Source: CADEEX01 sp964577955 | GTDB lineage: Bacteria; Acidobacteriota; Vicinamibacteria; Vicinamibacterales; CAVVIG01 | Direction: 5' to 3' | Assembly: GCA_964577955.1 (NCBI GenBank) | Contig: CAZOAZ010000033.1 | Span: 5,604 to 69,603 of the forward strand | Length of the DNA stretch: 64,000 nt | In this document: positions 26,767 to 36,476 of the stretch, in pieces | How the letters are laid out: each line of letters opens with the position of its first letter | Numbering within the stretch: position 1 is the stretch's first letter | Notes under the pieces: generated by a model | Databases searched by the model: none | Seen by the model: only the letters and a program-made list of their open reading frames with translations | What the model was told of the DNA's origin: nothing | Made by a program: the position numbers and the translations under genes

Positions 26767-28077
26767 TCAGGACACGAGGCGAACCAGGTGCGTCTGCCGC
26801 GCACCCTTGCGCAACAGGATCAGCGAACCCTGAATGGCGTCGTTCCGACTGATCCGCGCCTGTGGATCGGCGATTTTGCGGTTGTTGACGTAGGCGCCCC
26901 CGCCTTGCACCACCCGGCGCGCTTCGCTCTTCGACGGCGCCAGGCCCACTCGCGCCAGCAAATCCACCAGCGGGACGCCTTCGGCAGCCAGCTCGCCAAG
27001 CGCAAGTTCGCTCGACGGCACGTCGGCGAAGACCGCCAGCACATCGTCGGCTGGCAGCGTGGCCAGATCCTCGCTGAACATCAGGCTCGACGCTCGCGTG
27101 GCTTTGTCGACCTGCTCGCGGCCGTGCACGATCGCGGTGACTTCCGCGGCGAGCGTGCGTTGCGCTTCGCGCTTCTCCGGTGATCGCGCGACCGTCTCAG
27201 CCAGCTCCGCGATCGTCGACTGCTCGAGGAATGTGAAGGACTTCAGGTACGACACGACGTCGCGGTCCTCGGTGTTCAGCCAGAACTGGTAGAACTGGAA
27301 CGGCGACGTCCGCTGCGGATCCAGCCACACCGCGCCGGCTTCGGTCTTCCCGAATTTCGCGCCCGATGCCGTCGTCATCAGCGGCCACACCAGGCCGTGG
27401 GCCTTCTGTCCGCGCAGCTTGCGGATCAGATCGAGGCCTGCGGTGATGTTGCCCCACTGATCGCTGCCGCCGATCTGGAGCGAACAGCCTGAGCGATCGA
27501 AGAGCACGAGAAAGTCATAGGCCTGCAGCACCAGGTAGCTGAACTCGGTGTACGAAATACCGGCGTCACCCTCCAGACGGCGGCTGACCGAGTCCTTCTG
27601 CAGCATGTAGTTCACGGTGAAATGCTTGCCGACGTCGCGGAGAAACGACAGCAGGTTGATCTGTCCGAGCCAGTCGGCGTTGTTGACGATCTGCGCGGGA
27701 TTGCCGGGCGCGTCGAAATCGAGAAAGCGCTCGAGCTGCGCCCGGACGCCGCGGACGTTGTGATCGATCTGCTCGGCAGACAGCAGGTTCCGTTCCTGCG
27801 ATTTGCCGCTCGGATCGCCAATCATCCCGGTGCCGCCGCCGACCAGCGCAATCGGCGTGTGACCGAAGCGCTGCAGCCGCGCGAGTGCCATGACTCCGAT
27901 CAAATTGCCGACGTGCAGGCTCGATGACGTCGGATCGATGCCGTTGTAGACGGTGAGCGGCCCCGCCGCCAGCGCATCACGGACGCCGTCGGTCGCATCG
28001 TAGACAAGGCCGCGCCACGACAATTCGTCGAAGAGACTGGGAGTCTTGACCGGTCCAAACGATTGCGAATGAGTCAC
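26767..28077 (-). CDS. tyrS: Tyrosyl-tRNA synthetase
   Basis: A 436-residue class I tyrosyl-tRNA synthetase, charging tRNA-Tyr in the cytoplasm. The HIGH-like motif is HVGN (in SLHVGNLIGVMAL); tyrosine-site motifs are YNGIDPTSSS, YTEFSYLVLQAYD and QIGGSDQWGNITAG; the KMSKS-like loop is KFGKT, typical of the TyrRS form with that variant. The C-terminal S4 RNA-binding domain is present (GLAPSKSEARRVVQGGGAYVNN). The GTG at 28077 is preferred over a TTG at 28092 because GGAG lies six bases upstream of it. The gene has a structured leader (28130-28179) and stands divergent to the metallophosphoesterase gene. Confidence 0.96.
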   Translation of the reverse strand: MTHSQSFGPVKTPSLFDELSWRGLVYDATDGVRDALAAGPLTVYNGIDPTSSSLHVGNLIGVMALARLQRFGHTPIALVGGGTGMIGDPSGKSQERNLLSAEQIDHNVRGVRAQLERFLDFDAPGNPAQIVNNADWLGQINLLSFLRDVGKHFTVNYMLQKDSVSRRLEGDAGISYTEFSYLVLQAYDFLVLFDRSGCSLQIGGSDQWGNITAGLDLIRKLRGQKAHGLVWPLMTTASGAKFGKTEAGAVWLDPQRTSPFQFYQFWLNTEDRDVVSYLKSFTFLEQSTIAELAETVARSPEKREAQRTLAAEVTAIVHGREQVDKATRASSLMFSEDLATLPADDVLAVFADVPSSELALGELAAEGVPLVDLLARVGLAPSKSEARRVVQGGGAYVNNRKIADPQARISRNDAIQGSLILLRKGARQTHLVRLVS

Positions 28078-28083
28078 AATTTG

Positions 28084-28087
28084 CTCC
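28084..28087 (-). promoter_or_regulatory. Ribosome binding site deciding the tyrS start
   Basis: GGAG on the minus strand, six bases before GTG at 28077. The alternative TTG at 28092 lies upstream of this site and has no comparable purine-rich sequence in front of it. Confidence 0.7.
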
Positions 28088-28129
28088 GGCAAGACGACCG
28101 CCCCGCGCAGCGGGGCAAACGTAACGGCG

Positions 28130-28179
28130 CGACCAGCGAGGCCCCACCTGGTCGAGTGTCTGAGGCCGGGCCTCGCTGG
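28130..28179 (-). promoter_or_regulatory. Structured tyrS leader with competing hairpins
   Basis: A long 12-bp stem pairs 28133-28144 with 28168-28179. It is mutually exclusive with two short hairpins: 28130-28136 with 28148-28154 (7 bp), and 28062-type neighbours aside, 28162-28166 with 28170-28174 (5 bp, 3-base loop). A third small hairpin lies at 28101-28115. Such alternatives resemble an attenuation switch. The canonical T-box sequence is not seen. Confidence 0.4.
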
Positions 28180-28207
28180 CCATCTGATCGAATTACTATA
28201 GCAGTCG

Positions 28208-29023
28208 ATGCGAGTCAGCCGGCGGACGATGCTGAAGGGCCTTGTCGCAACAGGGCTTGGCGCTGGCGCCGCCGCCGGTGCGTACGGAGCGTTGTACGAG
28301 CGTCACGCGCTGTCGATCACGAGCGTCTCGCTTCCCGTTACCGGGCTCCCGCCGGCAATGAGCGGACTCAGAATTGGCCTGCTGACCGACGTTCATCGCA
28401 GCGAGTGGATGTCCGCCGACGATCTCGAGCGGGCGGTCGCGACGATCAACGCGGCCCATCCGGATCTGATCGTGCTCGGCGGCGACTACGTCACCTGGGG
28501 CGACCGCGATTTCGTCGGGGCTGCCGCCGAAGGGCTCGCGCGGCTGTCGGCGCCGCACGGCGTGTTTGCAGTGCTGGGCAATCACGACGACGATCACGAC
28601 ATGCCCGCCGCGCTCACGGCGAAAGGCATTCAAGTTTTGAAGGACGCCCGCACCCGGCTCACCATCGGACACGATGCGATTGAGCTGGCGGGCTTGCGCT
28701 TCTGGACTCGGAAGCCCGCGGATGTCGCCAGCGTGGTTCGCAACGCGACGGCGCCCCTCATCCTGCTGGCGCACGATCCGCGGCGGATCGCGGAAGCCGC
28801 GGCGCTCGGGATTCCGCTGGTGCTGTCAGGCCACACGCACGGCGGCCAGGTCGTGCTGCCCGGCCTCGGCGCGATTGCCGCTGAAAAGTTTCCGGTCGCC
28901 GCGGGCGTGCTGACGCGCGATCGGACCACGCTCTTCGTCAGCCGCGGACTGGGCACGGTCTACGTGCCGGTACGGATCAACTGCCCGCCGGAAGTGGCGA
29001 TTCTCAACCTTCAGCCTGTCTGA
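28208..29023 (+). CDS. Tat-exported metallophosphoesterase (YkuE-like)
   Basis: A 271-residue calcineurin-like phosphoesterase. The N-terminus SRRTMLKG followed by a hydrophobic Ala/Gly segment is a twin-arginine export signal. Metal-binding motifs appear in the standard order: LLTDVHRSEW (about 58-67), LGGDYV (about 94-99), GNHDD (about 124), a His in LLAHDPRR, and SGHTHGGQ (about 207-214). The family includes YkuE and UDP-2,3-diacylglucosamine-type hydrolases, acting on phosphoesters at the outer face of the membrane. It starts 130 bases from the divergent tyrS start and its last 13 bases overlap the end of purN on the other strand. Confidence 0.92.
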   Translation: MRVSRRTMLKGLVATGLGAGAAAGAYGALYERHALSITSVSLPVTGLPPAMSGLRIGLLTDVHRSEWMSADDLERAVATINAAHPDLIVLGGDYVTWGDRDFVGAAAEGLARLSAPHGVFAVLGNHDDDHDMPAALTAKGIQVLKDARTRLTIGHDAIELAGLRFWTRKPADVASVVRNATAPLILLAHDPRRIAEAAALGIPLVLSGHTHGGQVVLPGLGAIAAEKFPVAAGVLTRDRTTLFVSRGLGTVYVPVRINCPPEVAILNLQPV

Positions 29024-29633
29024 GCGGGCGCGTCGCTGATCACGAAACGCCGCCCGTCGAGTCGCCATTTGCCGTCGAGAACGGTCCGAATCGCCGCGGG
29101 ATAGAGGCGGTGTTCCTCGACGAGAATCCGCGCCGACAGCGAGTCGACGGTATCGCGATCGAGTACCGGAACGGTCGCCTGCGCGATGATCGGCCCGCCG
29201 TCGAGCTCGGCCGTGACGAGATGCACCGTGGCGCCCGCGACCCGGACGCCGTGCTCGAGCGCCTGGCGTTGCGCTTCCAGGCCCGGAAACGACGGCAGCA
29301 GCGACGGATGGATGTTGAGAATCCGATTGGCGTAGGCCTGCAGCAGCACCGGACCGACGAGCCGCATGAATCCCGCCAGGCAGACGAGATCGATGCGGTG
29401 CTGACGCAGCTCGTCGACAATCGCCGTGTCGTAGGCGTTCCGGTTGGGAAAGTTCCTCGGATTCAGAAATACCGCGGGGATGCCGGCTTCACGCGCCCTC
29501 ATCAGACCAGCCGCATCCGACTTGTCCGACAGGACCACACCCAGCGTCGCCGCGAGCGAGCCGTCGCGGATCGCATCGACGATCGACTGCAGATTCGATC
29601 CGCGCCCCGAGATGAGGACGGCAAGGCGGCGGG

Positions 29634-29637
<4 letters not shown>
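29011..29637 (-). CDS. purN: Phosphoribosylglycinamide formyltransferase (GART)
   Basis: A 208-residue PurN, the usual length. It transfers a formyl group from 10-formyl-tetrahydrofolate to GAR in step 3 of IMP synthesis. Motifs: N-terminal LISGRGSNLQSIVDAI for the phosphate of GAR, catalytic Asn/His in NIHPSLLPSFPG, and the Asp in VTAELDGGPII. The GTG at 29637 overlaps the purM stop (GTGA). A longer in-frame extension (to 29856) runs through purM in another frame and is Arg-rich, so it is rejected. It is the last gene of the purine operon, its 3' end overlapping the phosphoesterase gene tail to tail by 13 bases. Confidence 0.96.
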
Positions 29638-30664
<1,027 letters not shown>

Positions 30665-30665
<1 letters not shown>

Positions 30666-31849
30666 TAGAAATCCAGTCTTCCGATGAGGGTCTGCATCAG
30701 CTCGCGCGTCGCGGAACCGTCAGCCGCATCCCAATACGTCCGCCTGATCGCGGCAAAAAAGCGCTCCTTGTCGAGATCTTCCTCGAGCATGTCGAATCCG
30801 TCGGCGAGGAGCGCGATGGCATCGTTCCGGTTCGGACGCGGGGCGAGGTCGCGCAGCACGAGATCGGTGTTCCGCAGCGCGATTTTCGCCAGCGCCAGCG
30901 CGACCGGCGCCCGGGTCGACTCCGCTCGCGAACTGCCCGAGGCAAAAAGCGCCGCCAGCGCGCTCGCCCGCCCGCGAATGGCCAGTTCGCCCAATCCCGC
31001 CGCCGCCGCGCGCATCAGATCCTGAAACCCGGCGTTCTGATCGGCAAACGCCAGCGTGTCGATCAGATAGCGCTCGTGCGCCTCGCAGTTCGTGCCGAGC
31101 AAACAGATTGCGGTCGCGACCGTCGGCTGCAGCGCGCGGTCGGCGCTCCGCTGGAGGCCGGCAAGGACGGCGAGCGCCTTGGGATCACCGATCTTGCCCA
31201 GTGCCAGTGCGGCATCGTCTTGCAGCGGACCGTCGAGCTCGGCGATCGCCGCGACCGCATCGACGGCGTATCCGGCCCGATAGTCGCCGAGCGCCTCGAT
31301 CACCGTGCTGCGAAAGAAGTCCTGGCCGCGGCCGGCTTCGCGAGCCAGCACCGGATGCACCGCGGGGTCGTCGCCCGCCGCCGCTAGCGCGCGCACGAGC
31401 GACGGCCGCACGAATTCGCCGAGCTCCTTGTCGAGGGCGGCCAATAACGTCGGCGTCATCGTCTTCGCCGGGTGATGTTCGAAAAAGCTGTAGGCGACGG
31501 CCCGCAGCCGATCGTTGGGGCTCGACAGCGATTCCCGCATCACGTCGAGCGTCCGGGGATCGTTGAATCCGGTCAGCAGGACCAGCGCACGGTAACGCAC
31601 GTAGCCGTCGGCGTGCTCGCTGACCGCGGCAAGGAGCGCCGGCACGGCCTGCGCCAACGGCGTGCGCCGGACCGTGCGGGAGGCCGCCATCCGTGTGTCG
31701 TAGTCGAGATTGCCGAGCGCGTCGATCGCCGCCTGGAGTTTTTCGGGCGCCAGACGCTCAGGCGCCGCGGGCTCCTGGACCTGGGCGCCGGCCGCGGCCG
31801 TCCAGACCAGACAAAGGCACGTCGCGACGCAAAGACCGCCGAACCGCAT
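30665..31849 (-). CDS. Exported HEAT-repeat protein inside the purine operon
   Basis: A 394-residue protein. The ATG at 31849 is preferred over 31948 because it starts a signal peptide (LCVATCLCLVWTAAAGAQ) and lies two bases after the purF stop; the longer form would run through purF. The mature part is almost wholly helical HEAT/armadillo repeats: APEKLQAAIDALGNLDYDTR, AVPALLAAVSEHADGYVRYR, RTLDVMRESLSSPNDRLRAV and similar 30-40-residue units to about residue 330. These form superhelical scaffolds for protein binding. It is fixed between purF and purM by overlaps of one and two bases, yet has an export signal, so its role in purine synthesis is unexplained. Confidence 0.88.
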
Positions 31850-31851
31850 GC

Positions 31852-33270
31852 CTAACCGGGAACGACGTGTCTGTCGAGTTTCAGCGCGAGCTGCAGGTAG
31901 GCTTTTTCGTCGCGCGGGAAGGCCACGGGATATTGGCCGGTGTAGCACGAACTGCAGTAGCCGCCGCTGCCTTCTCCGACCGCGGTCATCATCCCTTCCA
32001 GACTGAGATAGGCGACGCTGTCGGCATCGAGGTAGTCACGAATCTCGTCGATGGTGTGCGTGGCGGCAATCAGCTCGGAACGCCGCGGCGTGTCGACGCC
32101 GTAGAAACACGGCGAGATGGTCGGCGGGCAACTGATGCGGACGTGGACTTCCTTGGCGCCCGCCGCGCGAACCATGCGGACAATTTTCCGGCTGGTCGTC
32201 CCGCGGACCAGCGAGTCGTCCACGAGCACGACCTTGCGCCCTTCGAGAATGCTGCGTACCGGATTCAGCTTCACCTTGACGCCGAAGTGCCGGATCGCCG
32301 ACTGCGGCTGAATGAACGTGCGGCCGACATAGTGATTCCGGATCAGCCCCATGCGGAGCGGAATCCCGGCTTCGTCGGCATAGCCCATCGCGGCGCAGAC
32401 CCCGGAGTCCGGCACCGGCACGATGACGTCCGCGTCGACGCGCTGTTCGCGCGCCAGCATCCGTCCGAGGTTGGTGCGCACTTCGTTGACGCTCTTGCCG
32501 AACACGTAGCTGTCCGGCCGCGAGAAATAGACATGTTCGAAGACGCAGTGCGCGTGCGGCGCCGGCGCGAACGGCTTGATCGACTTGACGCCGCCGGCAC
32601 TGACGATGAGCACTTCGCCGGGCTCGATGTCGCGGATAAAGGTCGCACCAATCAGATCCATCGCGCACGTCTCCGAGCAGACGACGAAGGCATCGTCGAG
32701 GCGTCCGAGCGCCAGCGGACGGAAGCCGTGCGGGTCGCGGACCGCAATCAGGCGATCGGTCGTCATCATCAGAAATGAAAACGCGCCCTGCACCTGGGTG
32801 ACGGATTCGACGACCGCCTCTTCGACGCTGCGTCCTTTCGACCGGGCGTAGAGATGCAGCACGACTTCGGTATCGCTGCCCGACTGGAAAATCGAGCCCT
32901 GCTGCACGAGCTCGTTCCGCAGGGTGTCGGCGTTCACCAGATTGCCGTTGTGGCAGATGCTGATCTGGCCGTGGGCGCACTCGATCAAAAACGGCTGGGC
33001 GTTGGCCAGCCGGCTTTCACCCGCGGTCGAGTAGCGCACATGGCCAATCGCCAGCCGCCCGGGCAGCTCGGCGAGCGTCTGGCTGTCGAACACGTCGGCG
33101 ACGTAGCCCATCGCACGTGAGACGCGCACCCGGTTGCCGTCCGAGACGGCAATCCCGGCACTTTCCTGACCGCGGTGCTGCAGGGCGTAGAGACCGAGGT
33201 AGGTCATGTTCGCCGCTTCGGGATGTCCGAAGATCCCGAAGACGCCGCATTCGTCCTTGAACTTGTCCAC
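31852..33270 (-). CDS. purF: Amidophosphoribosyltransferase
   Basis: A 472-residue PurF, catalysing the first committed purine step (PRPP plus glutamine to phosphoribosylamine). The start is a GTG at 33270, directly next to the purL stop. The N-terminal nucleophile is Cys8 after a short propeptide MDKFKDE; QHRGQESAGIAV and HVRYSTAGES are glutaminase motifs. The PRPP loop is VVLVDDSLVRGTTS (about 350-363). Cysteines at CFYGVD and CSSCYTGQYP match the Fe-S cluster form of the enzyme (Bacillus type). The HEAT gene begins two bases after the purF stop, showing one transcript. Confidence 0.97.
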   Translation of the reverse strand: MDKFKDECGVFGIFGHPEAANMTYLGLYALQHRGQESAGIAVSDGNRVRVSRAMGYVADVFDSQTLAELPGRLAIGHVRYSTAGESRLANAQPFLIECAHGQISICHNGNLVNADTLRNELVQQGSIFQSGSDTEVVLHLYARSKGRSVEEAVVESVTQVQGAFSFLMMTTDRLIAVRDPHGFRPLALGRLDDAFVVCSETCAMDLIGATFIRDIEPGEVLIVSAGGVKSIKPFAPAPHAHCVFEHVYFSRPDSYVFGKSVNEVRTNLGRMLAREQRVDADVIVPVPDSGVCAAMGYADEAGIPLRMGLIRNHYVGRTFIQPQSAIRHFGVKVKLNPVRSILEGRKVVLVDDSLVRGTTSRKIVRMVRAAGAKEVHVRISCPPTISPCFYGVDTPRRSELIAATHTIDEIRDYLDADSVAYLSLEGMMTAVGEGSGGYCSSCYTGQYPVAFPRDEKAYLQLALKLDRHVVPG

Positions 33271-35520
33271 TTAGGCCACCCGCTTGGTAAAGCGGCGCTC
33301 AATCGCCGTCGTCCAGACTCGTTCGATGTCACTCACGTCGACGTCGATCTGCGCACGGCCGCCGACCGAGACGCGCAGGCGATTGCCGCCGGTTTCGCCG
33401 ATGACCCGCGCCGGCACGCCCTTGGCCGCTGCTAGCTGGAGAACTTCGGTCGTTCGATCGGCCTGCACCGATACCACCACGCGCGACGCCGACTCGCCGA
33501 AGAGCGTCGCCGCATCGCTCAGCGACGGATGACCGGCAACCGCGACGGGCTCCAGCGAGACTTCGGCGCCGATACCGTTGGTGTCGAAGCAGCATTCCGC
33601 CAGCGTGACCGCGAGACCGCCTTCGGAGCAGTCGTGCGCCGATCGGACCAGGCGCGCGGTGGCGAGTTCACCAAGCAGCAGCTGCAGCGCCCGCTCCGCG
33701 GCCAGATCGAGTGCCGGAGGCATCCCGCGCACGAGACCATGAATCCGCTCGAGATAGAGACTGCCGCCCAGTTCGCCGGCCGGTGTCCCGCCGAGGAGGA
33801 TGAGCAAATCGCCGGACTCCTGGAAACGGCGCGTCAGCACCCGGTCCGCGTGCTCGAGCAGTCCGACAATGCCGATGATCGGCGTCGGGTAGATCGCCTT
33901 GCCGTCGGTTTCGTTGTAGAGGCTGACGTTGCCGCCGGTGATCGGCACATCGAGCACACGGCAGGCTTCGCCGATCCCTTCGACCGCTTTCGCGAACTGC
34001 CACATGATGGCCGGCCGCTCGGGATTGCCGAAGTTGAGACAGTTGGTGGCGGCCAAGGGCGTCGCGCCGGCACAAGCCACGTTCCTCGCGGCTTCCGCGA
34101 CCGCGAGCATCGCGCCCAGCTTCGGATCCAGCACGCAGTAGCGGCCGTTGCCGTCCACCGACATGGCCAGCGCGCGGTCCGTGCCCTTGATCCGGACCAC
34201 GCCGGCGCCGAGCCCTGGCAGGTTGACCGTGTTGGTCTGCACCATGTGGTCGTACTGCCGGTAGACCCAATGCTTGCTCGCGACGTTGGGCGCGGCGAGC
34301 AGCGTCTTGAGCGCATCCTGAGCAGACGGCGCATGGTGAGCGGCGAGCGCGCCAAGGTCGAGCGACTGCGCCTCGGCCAGATTCGCCGGCACTTCCATCG
34401 GCCGCCGGTAGACCGGCGCTTCGTCGGTGAGCGCGCGATTCGGGATCTCGGCGACCAGCGCGCCACGATGCTTGACCCGCAGCATCCCGTCGTCGGTGAC
34501 TTCGCCGATGTGCACGGCGTGCAGGTCCCACTTCGAGAAGATCCGCTCGACTTCGGCTTCGCGGCCGCGCTTCACGACGAGCAGCATGCGTTCCTGCGAC
34601 TCGGACAGCATGATTTCGTACGGCGTCATGCCGGTTTCACGCTGCGGCACGAGCGAGACGTCGATTTCGACGCCGGCGCCGCCGCGCGATCCCATTTCGG
34701 TCGTCGAACAGGTCAGGCCCGCCGCGCCCATGTCCTGAATGCCGATCAGCGCGTCGGTCTGCATCACCTCGAGACACGCCTCGAGGAGCAGCTTTTCCAT
34801 GAACGGATCGCCGACCTGAACGGCGGGGCGCTTCTCCGCCGACTTCTCGTCGAATTCCGCCGACGCCATCGTCGCGCCGTGGATGCCGTCGCGGCCGGTC
34901 TTGGCGCCGACGTAGTAGACCGCGTTGCCGACGCCGGAGGCGACGCCTTTGATGATGTCGGTCGCCTTCGCGATCCCGAGGCAGAACACATTCACCAGCG
35001 GATTGCCGGCGTAGGACGGATCGAACGCGACTTCTCCGCCAACCGTCGGAATCCCGATGCTGTTGCCGTAGCCGGCGATGCCGGCGACGACGCCCTCGAA
35101 GAGTCGCGGCGTGGCCGGCGCTTCGAGCGCGCCGAAGCGCAGCGAATTCATCAGCGCAATCGGCCGCGCGCCCATCGTGAAGATGTCGCGGATGATGCCA
35201 CCGACGCCGGTGGCCGCGCCCTGATACGGCTCGATGAACGACGGATGATTGTGCGACTCGATCTTGAAGACGGCCGCCAGCCCCTCACCGATGTCGACGG
35301 CGCCGGCGTTTTCGCCGGGCCCCTGTAACACCTGGGGCCCTTCGGTCGGCAGCGTCCGCAGGTGCACGCGCGAGCTCTTGTAGCTGCAGTGCTCGGACCA
35401 CATGACGGAAAAGATGCCGAGCTCGGTCAGGTTGGGTTCGCGGCCGAGAAACCGCACGATCCGTTCGTACTCGTCCGCCTTCAGTCCGTGCCGTTCGATG
35501 GTGGCGTGGTCGATGCTCAT
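33271..35520 (-). CDS. purL: Phosphoribosylformylglycinamidine synthase subunit II
   Basis: A 749-residue small-form PurL, the ATP-dependent FGAM synthase subunit that needs PurQ and PurS. The family pattern is intact: SEHCSYK near residue 43-49, ESHNHPSFIEPYQGAATGVG near 90-110, GGEVAFDPSY, and QDMGAAGLTCSTTE for the C-terminal half. The ATG overlaps the purQ stop by four bases, and its stop abuts the purF start. Length fits Gram-positive-type PurL rather than the 1300-residue fused enzyme of enterics, consistent with separate purQ and purS upstream. Confidence 0.97.
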   Translation of the reverse strand: MSIDHATIERHGLKADEYERIVRFLGREPNLTELGIFSVMWSEHCSYKSSRVHLRTLPTEGPQVLQGPGENAGAVDIGEGLAAVFKIESHNHPSFIEPYQGAATGVGGIIRDIFTMGARPIALMNSLRFGALEAPATPRLFEGVVAGIAGYGNSIGIPTVGGEVAFDPSYAGNPLVNVFCLGIAKATDIIKGVASGVGNAVYYVGAKTGRDGIHGATMASAEFDEKSAEKRPAVQVGDPFMEKLLLEACLEVMQTDALIGIQDMGAAGLTCSTTEMGSRGGAGVEIDVSLVPQRETGMTPYEIMLSESQERMLLVVKRGREAEVERIFSKWDLHAVHIGEVTDDGMLRVKHRGALVAEIPNRALTDEAPVYRRPMEVPANLAEAQSLDLGALAAHHAPSAQDALKTLLAAPNVASKHWVYRQYDHMVQTNTVNLPGLGAGVVRIKGTDRALAMSVDGNGRYCVLDPKLGAMLAVAEAARNVACAGATPLAATNCLNFGNPERPAIMWQFAKAVEGIGEACRVLDVPITGGNVSLYNETDGKAIYPTPIIGIVGLLEHADRVLTRRFQESGDLLILLGGTPAGELGGSLYLERIHGLVRGMPPALDLAAERALQLLLGELATARLVRSAHDCSEGGLAVTLAECCFDTNGIGAEVSLEPVAVAGHPSLSDAATLFGESASRVVVSVQADRTTEVLQLAAAKGVPARVIGETGGNRLRVSVGGRAQIDVDVSDIERVWTTAIERRFTKRVA

Positions 35521-36212
35521 GCGGTGGCAAAGGCCTTGACGAGTGATTGGAGGATGACCAGTCCGTCGACGCTTCCGAGCGACGCTTCGCAGGCCCGCTC
35601 GGGGTGCGGCATCAGGCCGACGACATTACGGCGGCGGTTGCACAGGCCGGCGATGGCATTGAGCGAACCGTTCGGATTCGCAGCGTCGTCGAGCAGTCCT
35701 TCTGCTGTGGTGTAGCGAAACACCACCTGGCGATTGGCTTCGATCTCGGCGAGCACGTCCGGCGGCGCGTAGTAGTTGCCTTCGCCGTGCGCGATCGGCA
35801 GGCGAAGAATCTGTCCGGTTTCGGCGCCGACGGTGAACGGCGTGTCGGTCTGCTCGACGCGCACATAGACATGTTCGCAGCGGAACTTCAAGCCGCGGTT
35901 GCGCAACATCGCGCCGGGCAACAGGCCGGACTCGAGCAGAATCTGAAACCCGTTGCAGATGCCGAGCACCGGGCCACCGCCGTCGGCGAACGCCTTGACG
36001 GCCGGCATGATCGGCGAGAAACGCGCCATCGCGCCGGTTCTCAGGTAGTCGCCGTGGGCGAACCCGCCCGGCAGAATCACCGCATCGGCGTTCTTGAGAC
36101 TGGTGTCTTTGTGCCAGATCAGCTCGGCATCCTGGCCGAGCACCGCCGAGGCAGCATAGAACGCGTCGTGATCGCAGTTGGATCCGGGAAACGCGACGAC
36201 GGCAATTTTCAT
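35517..36212 (-). CDS. purQ: Phosphoribosylformylglycinamidine synthase subunit I (glutaminase)
   Basis: A 231-residue PurQ, the class I glutamine amidotransferase subunit delivering ammonia to PurL. N-terminal VAFPGSNCDHDAF, oxyanion segment LPGGFAHGDYLR, nucleophile Cys in GICNGFQIL (near residue 90), and catalytic His in LMPHPERA near the C-terminus are all present. ATG at 36212 lies three bases after the purS stop and its own stop overlaps purL (ATGA). This fixes the operon order purS-purQ-purL, as in Bacillus-type FGAM synthase. Confidence 0.97.
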   Translation of the reverse strand: MKIAVVAFPGSNCDHDAFYAASAVLGQDAELIWHKDTSLKNADAVILPGGFAHGDYLRTGAMARFSPIMPAVKAFADGGGPVLGICNGFQILLESGLLPGAMLRNRGLKFRCEHVYVRVEQTDTPFTVGAETGQILRLPIAHGEGNYYAPPDVLAEIEANRQVVFRYTTAEGLLDDAANPNGSLNAIAGLCNRRRNVVGLMPHPERACEASLGSVDGLVILQSLVKAFATA

Positions 36213-36215
36213 GGC

Positions 36216-36455
36216 TTATCCAATCTCGACGCGGTAGCTCTCGATGACCGGATTGGCGAGCAGCTTGTCGGCGACCTCCGCCGCCAGCGTCTTCGCCAGG
36301 CCGGGCTCGGTGGTGGCGAGGTCGAGCTCGAAGTACTTGCCCTGCCGAACGTCTTCGACACCTGAGTAGCCGAGCGAATGAAGCGCCTCGGCAATAGTAC
36401 GCCCCTGCGGATCGAAGACCGACGGTTTCAGCGTGACGAACACTCGCGCGCGCAT
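36216..36455 (-). CDS. purS: Phosphoribosylformylglycinamidine synthase subunit PurS
   Basis: A 79-residue PurS, the small dimerising subunit that bridges PurL and PurQ and opens the ammonia channel. It has the family pattern VFVTLKPSVFDPQGRTIAE, the Gly-Tyr segment SLGYSGVEDVRQGKYFEL and the closing NPVIESYRVEI. The ATG at 36455 is preferred because AGGGG lies seven bases upstream; a GTG at 36476 touching the purB stop is possible but would add seven residues not normal for the family. Confidence 0.94.
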   Translation of the reverse strand: MRARVFVTLKPSVFDPQGRTIAEALHSLGYSGVEDVRQGKYFELDLATTEPGLAKTLAAEVADKLLANPVIESYRVEIG

Positions 36456-36476
36456 GCAGATACCCCTTCGTTGCAC

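Noticed and set aside
28078..28207. T-box riboswitch before tyrS
   Set aside because: The diagnostic AGGGTGGNACCGCG sequence is not present; only a weakly similar GGTGGGGCC is seen.
33529..35328. 599-codon open frame on the plus strand across purL
   Set aside because: Antisense to an intact purL; composition is that of a GC-driven shadow frame.
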